Assembly (NCBI GenBank): GCA_900544175.1
Contig: UQUN01000002.1
Span: forward strand, 62,001-126,000
From: an uncultured Alistipes sp.
Lineage (GTDB): Bacteria > Bacteroidota > Bacteroidia > Bacteroidales > UBA932
Direction: 5' to 3'
DNA: 64,000 nucleotides
Below, piece after piece: positions 26,843 through 34,686 of the stretch. Within the stretch, counting starts at the first letter, position 1, and every line of letters starts with the position of its first letter. The position numbers and the translations under genes were made by a program. Under the pieces are notes generated by a model. It was not told the origin of the DNA and made no database searches. It worked only from the letters and a program-made list of their open reading frames with translations.

Positions 26843-27307
26843 ATGAATAAAAAATTCACTAAAATATTAGAAATCTGTCTGCTGGTCATTTCCCTGATAG
26901 GTCTGGTAGCATTCTTCATCTACAATGGCAAGACTGGAATGTACACCGTAAACAACCTGTCAGAGGCTCTGTCCACCACCGGATTGCTTGACATACTCCT
27001 TTACTGGGCGTATGTGCTGGTGGTAGCAGCCCTTGTCCTTGTAGTGGTCATGTCTCTCGTCAACATGGCAGGGAACAGGAAATCCCTCAGAAAGACAGGC
27101 ATCACAGTCCTGATCGCCGTAGTGCTTATCGGACTGTCCTTCCTGTTCGCCAGCGGTGATCCAATTACCGTAAACATGGCAGTACAGCCTACTCACGCGA
27201 CACTGAAGATGACCGATACGCTGCTCAACCTGAGCTATGCGCTGGTCGTAATCGCTATACTCGCCCTCGTATGGGGCAGTGTAAGAAATCTTATACACAA
27301 AGGTTAA
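26843..27307 (+). CDS. Small four-helix membrane protein between exbB and exbD
   Basis: A 154-residue protein of unknown family with about four predicted membrane helices: residues 9-28, 50-72, 86-106 and 130-150. No catalytic or binding motif is visible. It is embedded with 9- and 6-base gaps between exbB and exbD. That suggests, but does not prove, a part in assembling or regulating the ExbB/ExbD motor. Confidence 0.75.
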   Translation: MNKKFTKILEICLLVISLIGLVAFFIYNGKTGMYTVNNLSEALSTTGLLDILLYWAYVLVVAALVLVVVMSLVNMAGNRKSLRKTGITVLIAVVLIGLSFLFASGDPITVNMAVQPTHATLKMTDTLLNLSYALVVIAILALVWGSVRNLIHKG

Positions 27308-27313
27308 TTAATT

Positions 27314-27895
27314 ATGGCATCTAAGAAAACACCTGAAATAAACGGAGGTTCGATGGCAGACATATCGTTCCTTATGTTGATTTTCTTCCTGATGGTGAGT
27401 ACGATGGACCCCGAAACCGGACTTTCCCGCCGTCTTCCGCCCATGCCTCCCGAAGGCGCACAGGTAGAAGACCTGAAAGTAAACCGTCGTAACATGCTCG
27501 ATGTGAAGATCAACTCCAGGAACGGTGTAATGGCCGGCGGCAAGGTTATTCTTTCGGATGCACAGCTTGAAGAGATCGTTATCGAGTTCCTGACCAACCC
27601 AAATGACCGTTCTGACCTGCCTTCCAAGACAGTCAAGAACATTGAGGGCTTCGGGGAATATCCGGTCTCAGAAGGTGTGATATCCCTGCAGAATGACCGG
27701 CAGAGCAGCTATAGCAAATATGTCGAGGTCCAGAACATTCTGGTGAGAGCCATCAACAAGGTCAGAAATGACTTCTCAATGGCCCACTTCGGGGAAACCT
27801 ATGACGAACTCAGCGCAGACAAGCAGGAGATCGTTCAGGATGCTATCCCCAACAAAATCTCCGAGGCAGAACCGGTGGATGTAACAAAACAATAG
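27314..27895 (+). CDS. exbD: Biopolymer transport protein ExbD (first copy)
   Basis: A 193-residue ExbD/TolR family protein. An N-terminal helix follows SMADISFLMLIFFLMVSTMD and contains the key membrane aspartate (residue 17) of the proton path. The rest is periplasmic. The segment around FSMAHFGETYDELSADKQE is an extension typical of Bacteroidetes ExbD. It forms a motor unit with the upstream exbB and the second exbD downstream. Confidence 0.92.
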   Translation: MASKKTPEINGGSMADISFLMLIFFLMVSTMDPETGLSRRLPPMPPEGAQVEDLKVNRRNMLDVKINSRNGVMAGGKVILSDAQLEEIVIEFLTNPNDRSDLPSKTVKNIEGFGEYPVSEGVISLQNDRQSSYSKYVEVQNILVRAINKVRNDFSMAHFGETYDELSADKQEIVQDAIPNKISEAEPVDVTKQ

Positions 27896-27905
27896 GAGGA
27901 AAAAA

Positions 27906-28382
27906 ATGGCTAAATTCCTAAAAAAAGGCGACAAAGGCACTCCTGGCATCAATACGGCATCGCTCCCCGATATCGTGTTCATGATTCTCATGTTCTTCAT
28001 GGTGTCCACCAGCATGCGTCAGACTGACCGAATGGTCAACGTCAAGCTGCCGGAAGCATCAGAAGTGGTCAAACTTGAGAGAAAAGACCTGGCTTGTTAT
28101 ATCTTCATCGGTGCACCTTCCCTTCAGTATCAGGCCGAATTCGGAACGGACTCCCGTATCCAGCTCAACGACTCATTCAGAAACATCACTGACATACGTG
28201 ACTTCATCGCCGCAGAGCGCGAGTCTCTGGACGAAGTTGACCGTGAGCTCATGACTGTATCCCTTAAAATAGACGAGGGCACCAGGATGGGTATCGTGAC
28301 AGACGTTAAGCAGGAACTGCGCCGCTGTTCCGCGCTGAAGATAATGTACGCAGCCAGAAAGACTGTTCAGAACGTAAACTAA
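27906..28382 (+). CDS. exbD: Biopolymer transport protein ExbD (second copy)
   Basis: A 158-residue ExbD/TolR protein with the intramembrane aspartate in TASLPDIVFMILMFFMVSTS near residue 22. Its periplasmic part ends with the family-like VTDVKQELRRCSALKIMYAA. A strong Shine-Dalgarno-like AGGAGG precedes the ATG, unlike most genes here. Paired, non-identical ExbD proteins are usual in Bacteroidetes. A terminator follows 20 bases after the stop. Confidence 0.92.
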   Translation: MAKFLKKGDKGTPGINTASLPDIVFMILMFFMVSTSMRQTDRMVNVKLPEASEVVKLERKDLACYIFIGAPSLQYQAEFGTDSRIQLNDSFRNITDIRDFIAAERESLDEVDRELMTVSLKIDEGTRMGIVTDVKQELRRCSALKIMYAARKTVQNVN

Positions 28383-28402
28383 ACAGTCCCGCTGACCGAT
28401 TG

Positions 28403-28439
28403 AAATGGGTGCCTCATGCATAGTGGGACACCCATTTTT
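28403..28439 (+). terminator. Rho-independent terminator after the exbB-exbD operon
   Basis: AAATGGGTG (28403-28411) pairs with CACCCATTT (28429-28437) and is followed by TTT. It lies between the second exbD and the alkaline phosphatase gene. Confidence 0.8.
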
Positions 28440-28470
28440 AAATAATGGACATAAATTTTCACAAGCAGGC

Positions 28471-29682
28471 ATGAAAAGATTATCGACCGCAATATTACTG
28501 GTCATGCTGACAATGCTGGCTGCCGCAGCCAGTAACCAGAAAGCCAAATATGTTTTTTACTTCATAGGTGACGGCATGGGATTTACCCACGTCTCCATTG
28601 CCGAATACTACAACGGCCATACACAAGGTATTTCCGGCAGCCGTCCCCTTTCCTTTTCGCTCTTTCCCGTACTGGGCTGCGCCGTCACTCATTCTGAATC
28701 GAACCTCATCACGGACTCGGCCGCAGCGGGTACGGCACTTGCCACCGGCAGCAAGACCAACAACGGCATGCTCGGTATAGCTCCTGATTCACTTACGCAA
28801 CTCAGGAGCATAGCATACAAGATACATGACGCAGGATATAAAGTAGGCATATCCTCTACGGTCGGACTGAACCATGCCACTCCGGCAGCATTCTACGGAC
28901 ACAATGTCGACAGGGGAAACTACTACGACATAGCTTCCGAAATACCGTCTGCCGGCTTTGAGATATTCGCCGGAGGAGGCCTTATAGAGAACACCGGAAA
29001 GGACGGTACCCTGCTGCCCGTATACGATGCCATCGAAGACAGCGGCTACACCATTGCTGAAGGAATGAGCGCGTTCCATGAGGTGAAGGATGACGCTGAA
29101 AAGATATTCCTGCTGCAGGAAAACGGAAGGGATGCGACTGAACTGCCGTACGCCATAGACAAGACGGACGGCGACATGACACAGGCGGATCTTGTAAAGG
29201 CATGCATCGATTTCCTATACACCGAGGACGGGAACGGTTTCTTCATCATGTCCGAAGGCGGCAAGATTGACTGGGCCAGCCACGCCAACGATACCAAGAC
29301 AGCCATACTTGAGACTATAAGTCTTTCCGATGCTGTGGCGGAAGCAGTCAGGTTCTACAACGAGCACCCCGATGAAACTCTCATTGTAGTGACCGCCGAC
29401 CACGAAACCGGCGGACTGACAATGAGCTGGGAGGAAGGCTACAATGTCTATTTCGACAAGCTGGACGGCATCAGCTGTTCAAAGGACAAGGTCTCCGGCG
29501 AGGAAAAAGATGAGATGGACGGGACTTCCCACGAGGCACATCTCGGCTGGACAACAAAAGACCACTCCGGAACGAACGTACCTGTTTTCGCCATAGGGGC
29601 CGGAAGCATGCTTTTCTCCGGAAGAATGGACAATACCGAGATTCCGGCCAGGATCTGCGAAGCAATGAATATAGATTTTTAA
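28471..29682 (+). CDS. Secreted alkaline phosphatase
   Basis: A 403-residue alkaline phosphatase that frees phosphate from periplasmic esters. After a signal peptide (residues 1-20, MKRLSTAILLVMLTMLAAAA) come FIGDGMGFTHVS with the metal-binding aspartate, the nucleophile block TDSAAAGTALATGSKT near residue 81 (serine after Asp) and the second metal site VTADHETGGLTMSW near 310. I chose ATG 28471 because it begins a good signal peptide. The frame's upstream ATG at 28405 falls inside the terminator. Confidence 0.93.
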   Translation: MKRLSTAILLVMLTMLAAAASNQKAKYVFYFIGDGMGFTHVSIAEYYNGHTQGISGSRPLSFSLFPVLGCAVTHSESNLITDSAAAGTALATGSKTNNGMLGIAPDSLTQLRSIAYKIHDAGYKVGISSTVGLNHATPAAFYGHNVDRGNYYDIASEIPSAGFEIFAGGGLIENTGKDGTLLPVYDAIEDSGYTIAEGMSAFHEVKDDAEKIFLLQENGRDATELPYAIDKTDGDMTQADLVKACIDFLYTEDGNGFFIMSEGGKIDWASHANDTKTAILETISLSDAVAEAVRFYNEHPDETLIVVTADHETGGLTMSWEEGYNVYFDKLDGISCSKDKVSGEEKDEMDGTSHEAHLGWTTKDHSGTNVPVFAIGAGSMLFSGRMDNTEIPARICEAMNIDF

Positions 29683-29696
29683 ACTTATAATATACC

Positions 29697-31091
29697 ATGA
29701 CACTGATAAGACAGAGAGTATCCGAGCTCTTGAAAGAGACCCCTGGCAAGGAAGTGCTTGCCAAAGGGTGGGTAAGGACTAAAAGAGGCAACAAGAACAT
29801 AGCATTCATCGCCCTTAATGACGGATCTACTATTCACAATATACAGATTGTATGTGACTTCAACAATTTCACACCGGACGGGGACTTCAAGGACATAACA
29901 ACCGGCTCAAGCATAGCCGTTACCGGAAAACTGGTGGAATCCATCGGAAGCGGACAGAAAGTCGAGATCCAGGCTGAGAAAATACAGCTGTACGGCACTG
30001 CTGACCCGGAGAAATACCCTCTGCAGAAAAAGGGACACAGCATGGAGTTCCTGCGTGAAATCGCCCATCTGCGCCCAAGGACAAACACATTCGGAGCCGT
30101 ACTCAGAATCCGTCACGCAATGGCTTTCGCTATCCACAAGTATTTCAACGACAGAGGCTTCTACTACCTCCACACTCCTATTATCACAGCATCTGACGCA
30201 GAAGGTGCCGGTGCCATGTTCCAGGTAACGACCCTTGACATCGACAATCCTCCGCGCAGGGAGGACGGCAAAGTGGATTTCTCACAGGATTTTTTCGGCA
30301 GGCATACCAACCTGACCGTCAGCGGACAGCTTGAAGGAGAGCTCGGTGCCATGGCCATAGGTAACATCTACACCTTCGGTCCCACATTCCGGGCCGAAAA
30401 CTCCAACACCCCGAGACACCTTGCGGAATTCTGGATGATCGAGCCGGAAATGGCTTTCGTGGAGATTGACGAGAACATGGACATTGCAGAGGACTTCATC
30501 AAATACCTCGTGCGCTATGCCCTCGACAACTGCATGGACGACCTTATCTTCCTGAACAGCATGATCGACAACAGTCTCATCGAAAGACTCAAGAGTGTGG
30601 TCAACACTGACTTCGTACGCATGACATACACGGATGCCATTGATATACTTGTCAAATCCGGAGCAAAATTCGAGTATCCTGTCTCATGGGGAGTAGATCT
30701 ACAGAGCGAGCATGAAAGATACCTCGTGGAGCAGCATTTCGGCAAGCCCGTAATCCTGACGGACTATCCAAAGGACATCAAGGCATTCTACATGAAGCAG
30801 AATGATGACGGAAAGACCGTCAGGGGCATGGACGTGCTCTTCCCCAAGATCGGTGAGATCATCGGCGGATCACAGAGAGAAGAGTCACTTGAAAAACTGA
30901 TGAAACGTATCGACGAGCTGCACATGGACACCAGCTGTCTGTGGTGGTACATCGACACACGGAGATTCGGCACCGCTCCCCACAGCGGATTCGGACTTGG
31001 CTTCGAGAGACTGCTGCTCTTCGTGACCGGAATGAGCAATATCCGGGATGTCATCCCGTTCCCGAGAACACCCAAGTCAGCTGAATTCTAA
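29697..31091 (+). CDS. asnS: Asparaginyl-tRNA synthetase
   Basis: Charges tRNA-Asn. The 464-residue class IIb synthetase has an N-terminal OB-fold anticodon-binding domain (residues 15-110) and a class II catalytic domain with motif 2 in FGPTFRAENSNTPRHLAEFW near residue 225, and motif 3 in GFGLGFERLLLFVTG near 433. The asparagine-type ending RDVIPFPRTPKSAEF fits AsnRS rather than AspRS. It lies 14 bases after the phosphatase and 9 before udk. Confidence 0.96.
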   Translation: MTLIRQRVSELLKETPGKEVLAKGWVRTKRGNKNIAFIALNDGSTIHNIQIVCDFNNFTPDGDFKDITTGSSIAVTGKLVESIGSGQKVEIQAEKIQLYGTADPEKYPLQKKGHSMEFLREIAHLRPRTNTFGAVLRIRHAMAFAIHKYFNDRGFYYLHTPIITASDAEGAGAMFQVTTLDIDNPPRREDGKVDFSQDFFGRHTNLTVSGQLEGELGAMAIGNIYTFGPTFRAENSNTPRHLAEFWMIEPEMAFVEIDENMDIAEDFIKYLVRYALDNCMDDLIFLNSMIDNSLIERLKSVVNTDFVRMTYTDAIDILVKSGAKFEYPVSWGVDLQSEHERYLVEQHFGKPVILTDYPKDIKAFYMKQNDDGKTVRGMDVLFPKIGEIIGGSQREESLEKLMKRIDELHMDTSCLWWYIDTRRFGTAPHSGFGLGFERLLLFVTGMSNIRDVIPFPRTPKSAEF

Positions 31092-31100
31092 TCTGCCGGT

Positions 31101-31715
31101 ATGCTGACTATCGGAATAGCCGGAGGTACCGGCTCCGGAAAGACCACGGTCGTCCGCAGACTAACCGAGCATTTCAAGGAAGGAGAAGTCGTTGTTGTCC
31201 CTCAGGACTCATACTACAGGGACAACAGCGGTATTCCCTTGGAAGAAAGACAGAAACTGAACTTCGATCACCCGGACTCCATCGATTTCGGCCTGCTCCG
31301 GCAGCAACTTTCAGAACTGCAGCACGGACACGCCGTAGAGCAGCCAGTATACTCGTACCTTACCTGTACGAGGGATTCCAGGACTGTGACCGTATACCCT
31401 GCACACATCATTATCGTGGAAGGGATACTCATATTCACGGATCCTGAGCTCAGGAAAATGCTTGACATCCGGGTGTACGTGGATGCAGACCCGGACGACA
31501 GACTTGTCAGAGTCATTGCAAGAGACACCCTGGAACGCGGAAGAGACGTCGGCAAAGTCATCGACCGCTACGAGAAGACCCTCAAACCCATGCACTTGCA
31601 GTTCATTGAACCTTCTAAAAGATACGCCGACCTCATTCTTCCCCAAGGAGGACACAATCAGATCGGCATAGACATGCTCATAGCCACCATTGAACATCAT
31701 ATCAAACATAGCTGA
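31101..31715 (+). CDS. udk: Uridine kinase
   Basis: Phosphorylates uridine and cytidine in nucleoside salvage. The 204 residues contain the P-loop GIAGGTGSGKTTVVRRL, PQDSYYRDNSGIPLEE near residue 34, NFDHPDSIDFGLL near 54 and the R-rich lid ARDTLERGRDVGKVIDRY near 140. Length and motifs are typical. The 3' end overlaps the probable start of the TonB-like gene. Confidence 0.95.
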   Translation: MLTIGIAGGTGSGKTTVVRRLTEHFKEGEVVVVPQDSYYRDNSGIPLEERQKLNFDHPDSIDFGLLRQQLSELQHGHAVEQPVYSYLTCTRDSRTVTVYPAHIIIVEGILIFTDPELRKMLDIRVYVDADPDDRLVRVIARDTLERGRDVGKVIDRYEKTLKPMHLQFIEPSKRYADLILPQGGHNQIGIDMLIATIEHHIKHS

Positions 31716-32535
31716 ACGACTCCGCGGCCTGACAAGACGACTGCCCAAGGTCAATCTGTCCGGTCTTGCCGTCCGATTGAAACCGCTGTGCAGACATCTG
31801 AAAGTGGACCGGGACGACAAGGCCGGAGCATACCTTACCGTCATATTCCATCTTGTACTGCTGATAATCCTTCTATCTTGGTCAATCCACGTACAGCTTT
31901 CAAAGGACACCTCCTTCCTCATCGATTTCTCTGCCCAGGAAGAAATGGAGCAGGCAGATGCCAGAAGACAGATGCAGGAAAGTGTCAAGGATGAGATAGA
32001 CCGGGAACTGGACGCCATGCTTGGAACATCCGCATCAGGGAATGCAGAAAGCATCCGCAATGTAGCCGTGGACGCCTCCTCCCAGCATCTCAAGGACGAC
32101 AGGTTCGATAATCCTGAAGACATCTACCGGGATGCACGAGAGCTGCAGGAGCGCCTGAACCGTACCAGACATCAGTTGGAAGAAGCATCTGATGACGGTG
32201 AGAACGTGACAGTGACCGGAAACGACGACAAAGACCAGAAAGGAGACACCTACACCGGCCCGTCAGTCATATCCTACACCCTGGACGACCGCAAGGCCAT
32301 GAGTCTGCCGGTACCGGCCTACAAGTGCATGGGCGGCGGGGATGTTTCCGTCAGCATCATCGTCAACCGCAAGGGATACGTAGTCGGAACGAAGATTATC
32401 GAATCCGTCTCCTCGCCTGACCAGTGCCTGAGAGACTACGCCCTAAGGGCCGCCGGCCGCTCCCGCTTCACCGCCTCACAGGATGCCCCCGAACGCCAGG
32501 CCGGCGAGATTGTCTACCGCTTCATCTCCCAATAA
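31690..32535 (+). CDS. TonB-like energy-transducing protein
   Basis: A protein of up to 281 residues: a basic cytoplasmic N-terminus, one membrane helix (about residues 48-67, LTVIFHLVLLIILLSWSIHV), a charged periplasmic linker rich in D, E, R and Q, and a C-terminal TonB-like domain with GDVSVSIIVNRKGYVVGTKI and a final basic/aromatic strand. The start is uncertain. A TTG at 31690 overlaps udk by 26 bases. A GTG at 31804 would give a shorter, more usual cytoplasmic tail. A hydrophobic anchor plus C-terminal TonB box supports the family. Confidence 0.75.
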   Translation: MNIISNIAERLRGLTRRLPKVNLSGLAVRLKPLCRHLKVDRDDKAGAYLTVIFHLVLLIILLSWSIHVQLSKDTSFLIDFSAQEEMEQADARRQMQESVKDEIDRELDAMLGTSASGNAESIRNVAVDASSQHLKDDRFDNPEDIYRDARELQERLNRTRHQLEEASDDGENVTVTGNDDKDQKGDTYTGPSVISYTLDDRKAMSLPVPAYKCMGGGDVSVSIIVNRKGYVVGTKIIESVSSPDQCLRDYALRAAGRSRFTASQDAPERQAGEIVYRFISQ

Positions 32536-32554
32536 TCCCGAACTGAGACCCGGC

Positions 32555-32609
32555 AACAGACAACAAGGATATTGCCTTGCCCCCACCTTGTCGCACCGCC
32601 CAGTCTGTT
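32555..32609. repeat. Imperfect inverted repeat after the TonB-like gene
   Basis: AACAGAC (32555-32561) pairs with GTCTGTT (32603-32609), and inside it AACAAGG (32562-32568) can pair with CCTTGT (32586-32591). There is no T-run, so it is a repeat or weak terminator rather than a standard one. Confidence 0.5.
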
Positions 32610-32930
32610 CCGCATAATCATGTAAGACAGCAGCATATGCGAAAAGGAACCTACGGACAAGCGGGAACTGTCAACTGCCAGTAATCCGTACACCTGTGTA
32701 AGCATCTAAGATGCAGTGCGATATGTAAAATGGAGCAGGACAGACTGTTTTCTAAACGTATTCCGCTCTTAATTATTTCCAACTATTCCCTACTTTCATC
32801 CGCACTGTTTTACATTCGCCTCGTTATCAGACATTTCTCAAAACAGCATCAGGCAGGTCACTCGCAGACACCGAAGCCAGGAGACCAGCAGTCGAAAGAC
32901 CAGGCCCCTCTACCTTGCGGACAATCATTA

Positions 32931-32970
32931 TATCTTTACACAATATTTTATATTTTTACACAATATTTTT
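32931..32970 (+). repeat. Two tandem 20-base units upstream of a lipoprotein gene
   Basis: TATCTTTACACAATATTTTA is followed directly by TATTTTTACACAATATTTTT, identical at 18 of 20 bases. The core TTTACACAATATTTT recurs with a 20-base period, close to two helical turns, and ends 13 bases before the lipoprotein ATG. This looks like a regulator site or a promoter duplication. Confidence 0.6.
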
Positions 32971-32983
32971 AAAGCCTTCATCC

Positions 32984-33418
32984 ATGAAATACTATCATTT
33001 TCTCGTTGCGCTGTTTACAACTGTAATGTTATTCATCCCATCATGCGACCCGAATTATACTGGATTCTGGTACATAGAGAACCAACTGGATGAGGACATC
33101 ATCGTTACACGGTCAGACAGCACCGAGATCCACAATGTGCATATCAAAGCTGGCGATAAAGGCTGTATATTCCAATATACCAGTATGGGCAGTGCTTCGT
33201 TTTTTGATTTCGAATTCAGCTTTTCAAATCCATATAAGCCTGACACATTGGTTATTCTGAATATGAAGCTTGACACACTGTTCAGACTGCATCCGGAGAA
33301 TCAACAGGACCTCCTCAACAAGCGGTTCTGGGACTTTGATTACTGGCAGAGCCTCATTGACCATGAGAACCGTACTCAAACGCTGCTCTTTATCTTGGAA
33401 AATTCCTACAACGAATAA
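32984..33418 (+). CDS. Small lipoprotein of unknown function
   Basis: A 144-residue protein of no recognised family. It starts with a lipoprotein signal (MKYYHFLVALFTTVMLFIPSC, lipidated Cys21 after IPS). The body is rich in aromatic residues and acidic patches, with no obvious domain. The coding sequence is more AT-rich than its neighbours, which might reflect recent acquisition. A tandem repeat lies just upstream, and a second envelope protein follows 11 bases downstream. I chose ATG 32984 because the upstream start at 32915 would extend the protein through the tandem repeat. Confidence 0.65.
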   Translation: MKYYHFLVALFTTVMLFIPSCDPNYTGFWYIENQLDEDIIVTRSDSTEIHNVHIKAGDKGCIFQYTSMGSASFFDFEFSFSNPYKPDTLVILNMKLDTLFRLHPENQQDLLNKRFWDFDYWQSLIDHENRTQTLLFILENSYNE

Positions 33419-33429
33419 CGCGAACGATT

Positions 33430-33945
33430 ATGAAACGACTTATGATTACAATACTGACAGTCATGGCTGCGTGCCTGGCAGCGCAGGCGCAGTACATCGG
33501 TGAAAGACCTCAGCGGCTGGAGCGCAGGGGCGGACATCTGTACACGGAAAATGGCTCCAGGATTGATATTGATATAGCCCACAGCATCATGAACGAGGAG
33601 AGTTTCCAGCTCTATTCCTCAGGACGGAAGTTGTACAAGGCCGGTGTGATTGTCAGCAGCATCGGAGGGGGATTCGGAGCTGTCGGAATCGTACTCTTTG
33701 CCACTTCCCTCGGCTCACTCAATACCGCTGACAGCTGGGTACCCTATTTTCTCGGGACTGTCACTTCCATACCATGTCTAATCATAGGAGGAACCATGCT
33801 GCTGACCAGTATTCCGTTATTGTGCGTCGGCAATGCCAGACTGAAGAAAGCCGCCGAATGCTATGCTCCCGGAACCCCTGCCTCAGTCTCCGAAGTGTCC
33901 ATCGGCATCCAGCAGAGCGGCATCGGACTCGGCATCCGCTTCTGA
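33430..33945 (+). CDS. Small secreted/membrane protein of unknown function
   Basis: A 171-residue protein with a signal peptide (MKRLMITILTVMAACLAAQA, cut before QYIG) and two hydrophobic segments near residues 75-97 and 105-132, separated by a short polar loop. The sequence ends GLGIRF, like an outer-membrane or membrane-inserted terminal strand. I do not recognise the family, though short proteins of this design are common in Bacteroidetes. It is probably co-transcribed with the lipoprotein upstream. Confidence 0.6.
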   Translation: MKRLMITILTVMAACLAAQAQYIGERPQRLERRGGHLYTENGSRIDIDIAHSIMNEESFQLYSSGRKLYKAGVIVSSIGGGFGAVGIVLFATSLGSLNTADSWVPYFLGTVTSIPCLIIGGTMLLTSIPLLCVGNARLKKAAECYAPGTPASVSEVSIGIQQSGIGLGIRF

Positions 33946-34189
33946 CTACTTCATTGCGTACATTTTAGTCCTTTAAGGAACTGCGGGAATTGCAAACTTT
34001 ACACAAATACATGATTACCAATTAATTACAAAAACAGTGTACACTTTTCACTCTCTTGCAAAGGCCTGAAAAATGCAGTACATTTCACAACGTTATGATT
34101 CTTAGCAACTTGAAAAACGAGCTGCATTTCTCAATCCCACGCCGAAAGTGAACCGCAATCCCACCAAACCGGTACTGCACTCACTCTAA

Positions 34190-34293
34190 TGAAAATCCGG
34201 CAGTCGAAAAGACCAGGCCCTCCCACCGCTTCGCGGCGGGTCCCTCCCTCTAGAGCCGAGGGCGGCTAGTCTTTTCTCGTTGCCGGATTTTCA
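34190..34293. repeat. Large imperfect palindrome / candidate structured RNA element
   Basis: TGAAAATCCGGCA (34190-34202) pairs perfectly with TGCCGGATTTTCA (34281-34293). The next segment AAAAGAC (34207-34213) pairs with GTCTTTT (34269-34275), then CCCTC (34218-34222) with GAGGG (34258-34262). Inside sits a GC-rich hairpin, CCGC-TTC-GCGG (34226-34236), extended by CCC/GGG. It could be a REP-like element or a structured non-coding RNA. No T-run follows. Confidence 0.65.
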
Positions 34294-34451
34294 CCACGCG
34301 GGAGAAAGTGTCGTTTCGCAAAAAGGCAGACTTTAGTACTTTTACAATGTCCAACACATCTCCCAAACGTATTGCACTGATTGTTAGATGCATATAATCT
34401 GGAGGTTTGCTGGACTGCCCGTTTTTTGCCACAAAACCGCCTTTTCACCCC

Positions 34452-34522
34452 AGGTCCAGCAGATGCTCTTTTTCAAAGTACCTGTATACTAGGCATTTCC
34501 AAAAGCACGCCCTGCTGGACCT
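34452..34522. repeat. Inverted repeat with long loop
   Basis: AGGTCCAGCAG (34452-34462) and CTGCTGGACCT (34512-34522) are a perfect 11-base inverted repeat. Partial pairing of the loop (GCTCTTTT with AAAAGC) can extend it. A related TGCTGGAC occurs just upstream at 34408. Confidence 0.6.
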
Positions 34523-34543
34523 CCCCAGAAGTCTCATGCCACG

Positions 34544-34587
34544 GGGGAAAGTGAACCGTTTTCGCAGGAATTCCCGGCACTTTCCCC
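34544..34587. repeat. Inverted repeat GGGGAAAGTG / CACTTTCCCC
   Basis: The 10-base arms (34544-34553 and 34578-34587) are perfect complements around a 24-base loop. The left arm belongs to a GAAAGTG motif found twice more upstream (34144, 34304), so this looks like one copy of a dispersed element facing an inverted partial copy. Confidence 0.6.
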
Positions 34588-34686
34588 GAGGAAGTTCAGA
34601 GGAAGTTAAGGGCATAGTTTTTGCGGCTTGTAGCGTATTATGCATTAATAGGCTATTAAATAAGGTTTAAATAACTGAACAATACG

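Larger units (their letters stand above)
32536..32983. other. 448-base intergenic region with hairpin and repeat remnants
   Basis: No convincing gene. It holds an imperfect hairpin (32555-32609), a fragment CAGTCGAAAGACCAGGCCC (32889-32907) nearly repeated at 34201-34220, and a 20-base tandem repeat (32931-32970) just before the next gene. Small open frames here have no start context or family. Confidence 0.6.
33946..34686. other. 741-base non-coding region rich in inverted and direct repeats
   Basis: No credible gene. It contains a ~104-base foldable palindrome (34190-34293), a perfect 11-base inverted repeat with a ~49-base loop (34452-34522), a 10-base inverted repeat (34544-34587) and three degenerate direct copies of GAAAGTG-(AAC)CG(T)TTTCGCA at 34144, 34304 and 34547. 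Such density is unusual in this compact segment. Confidence 0.65.

Noticed and set aside
32730..32972. An 80-residue plus-strand frame in the gap after the TonB-like gene
   Set aside because: The composition is irregular, it crosses a repeat fragment and the tandem repeat, and it shows no family or start signals.
34407..34670. An 87-residue frame in the repeat-rich region before the efflux operon
   Set aside because: It spans two inverted repeats, has no coding-like composition and begins inside a palindromic segment.
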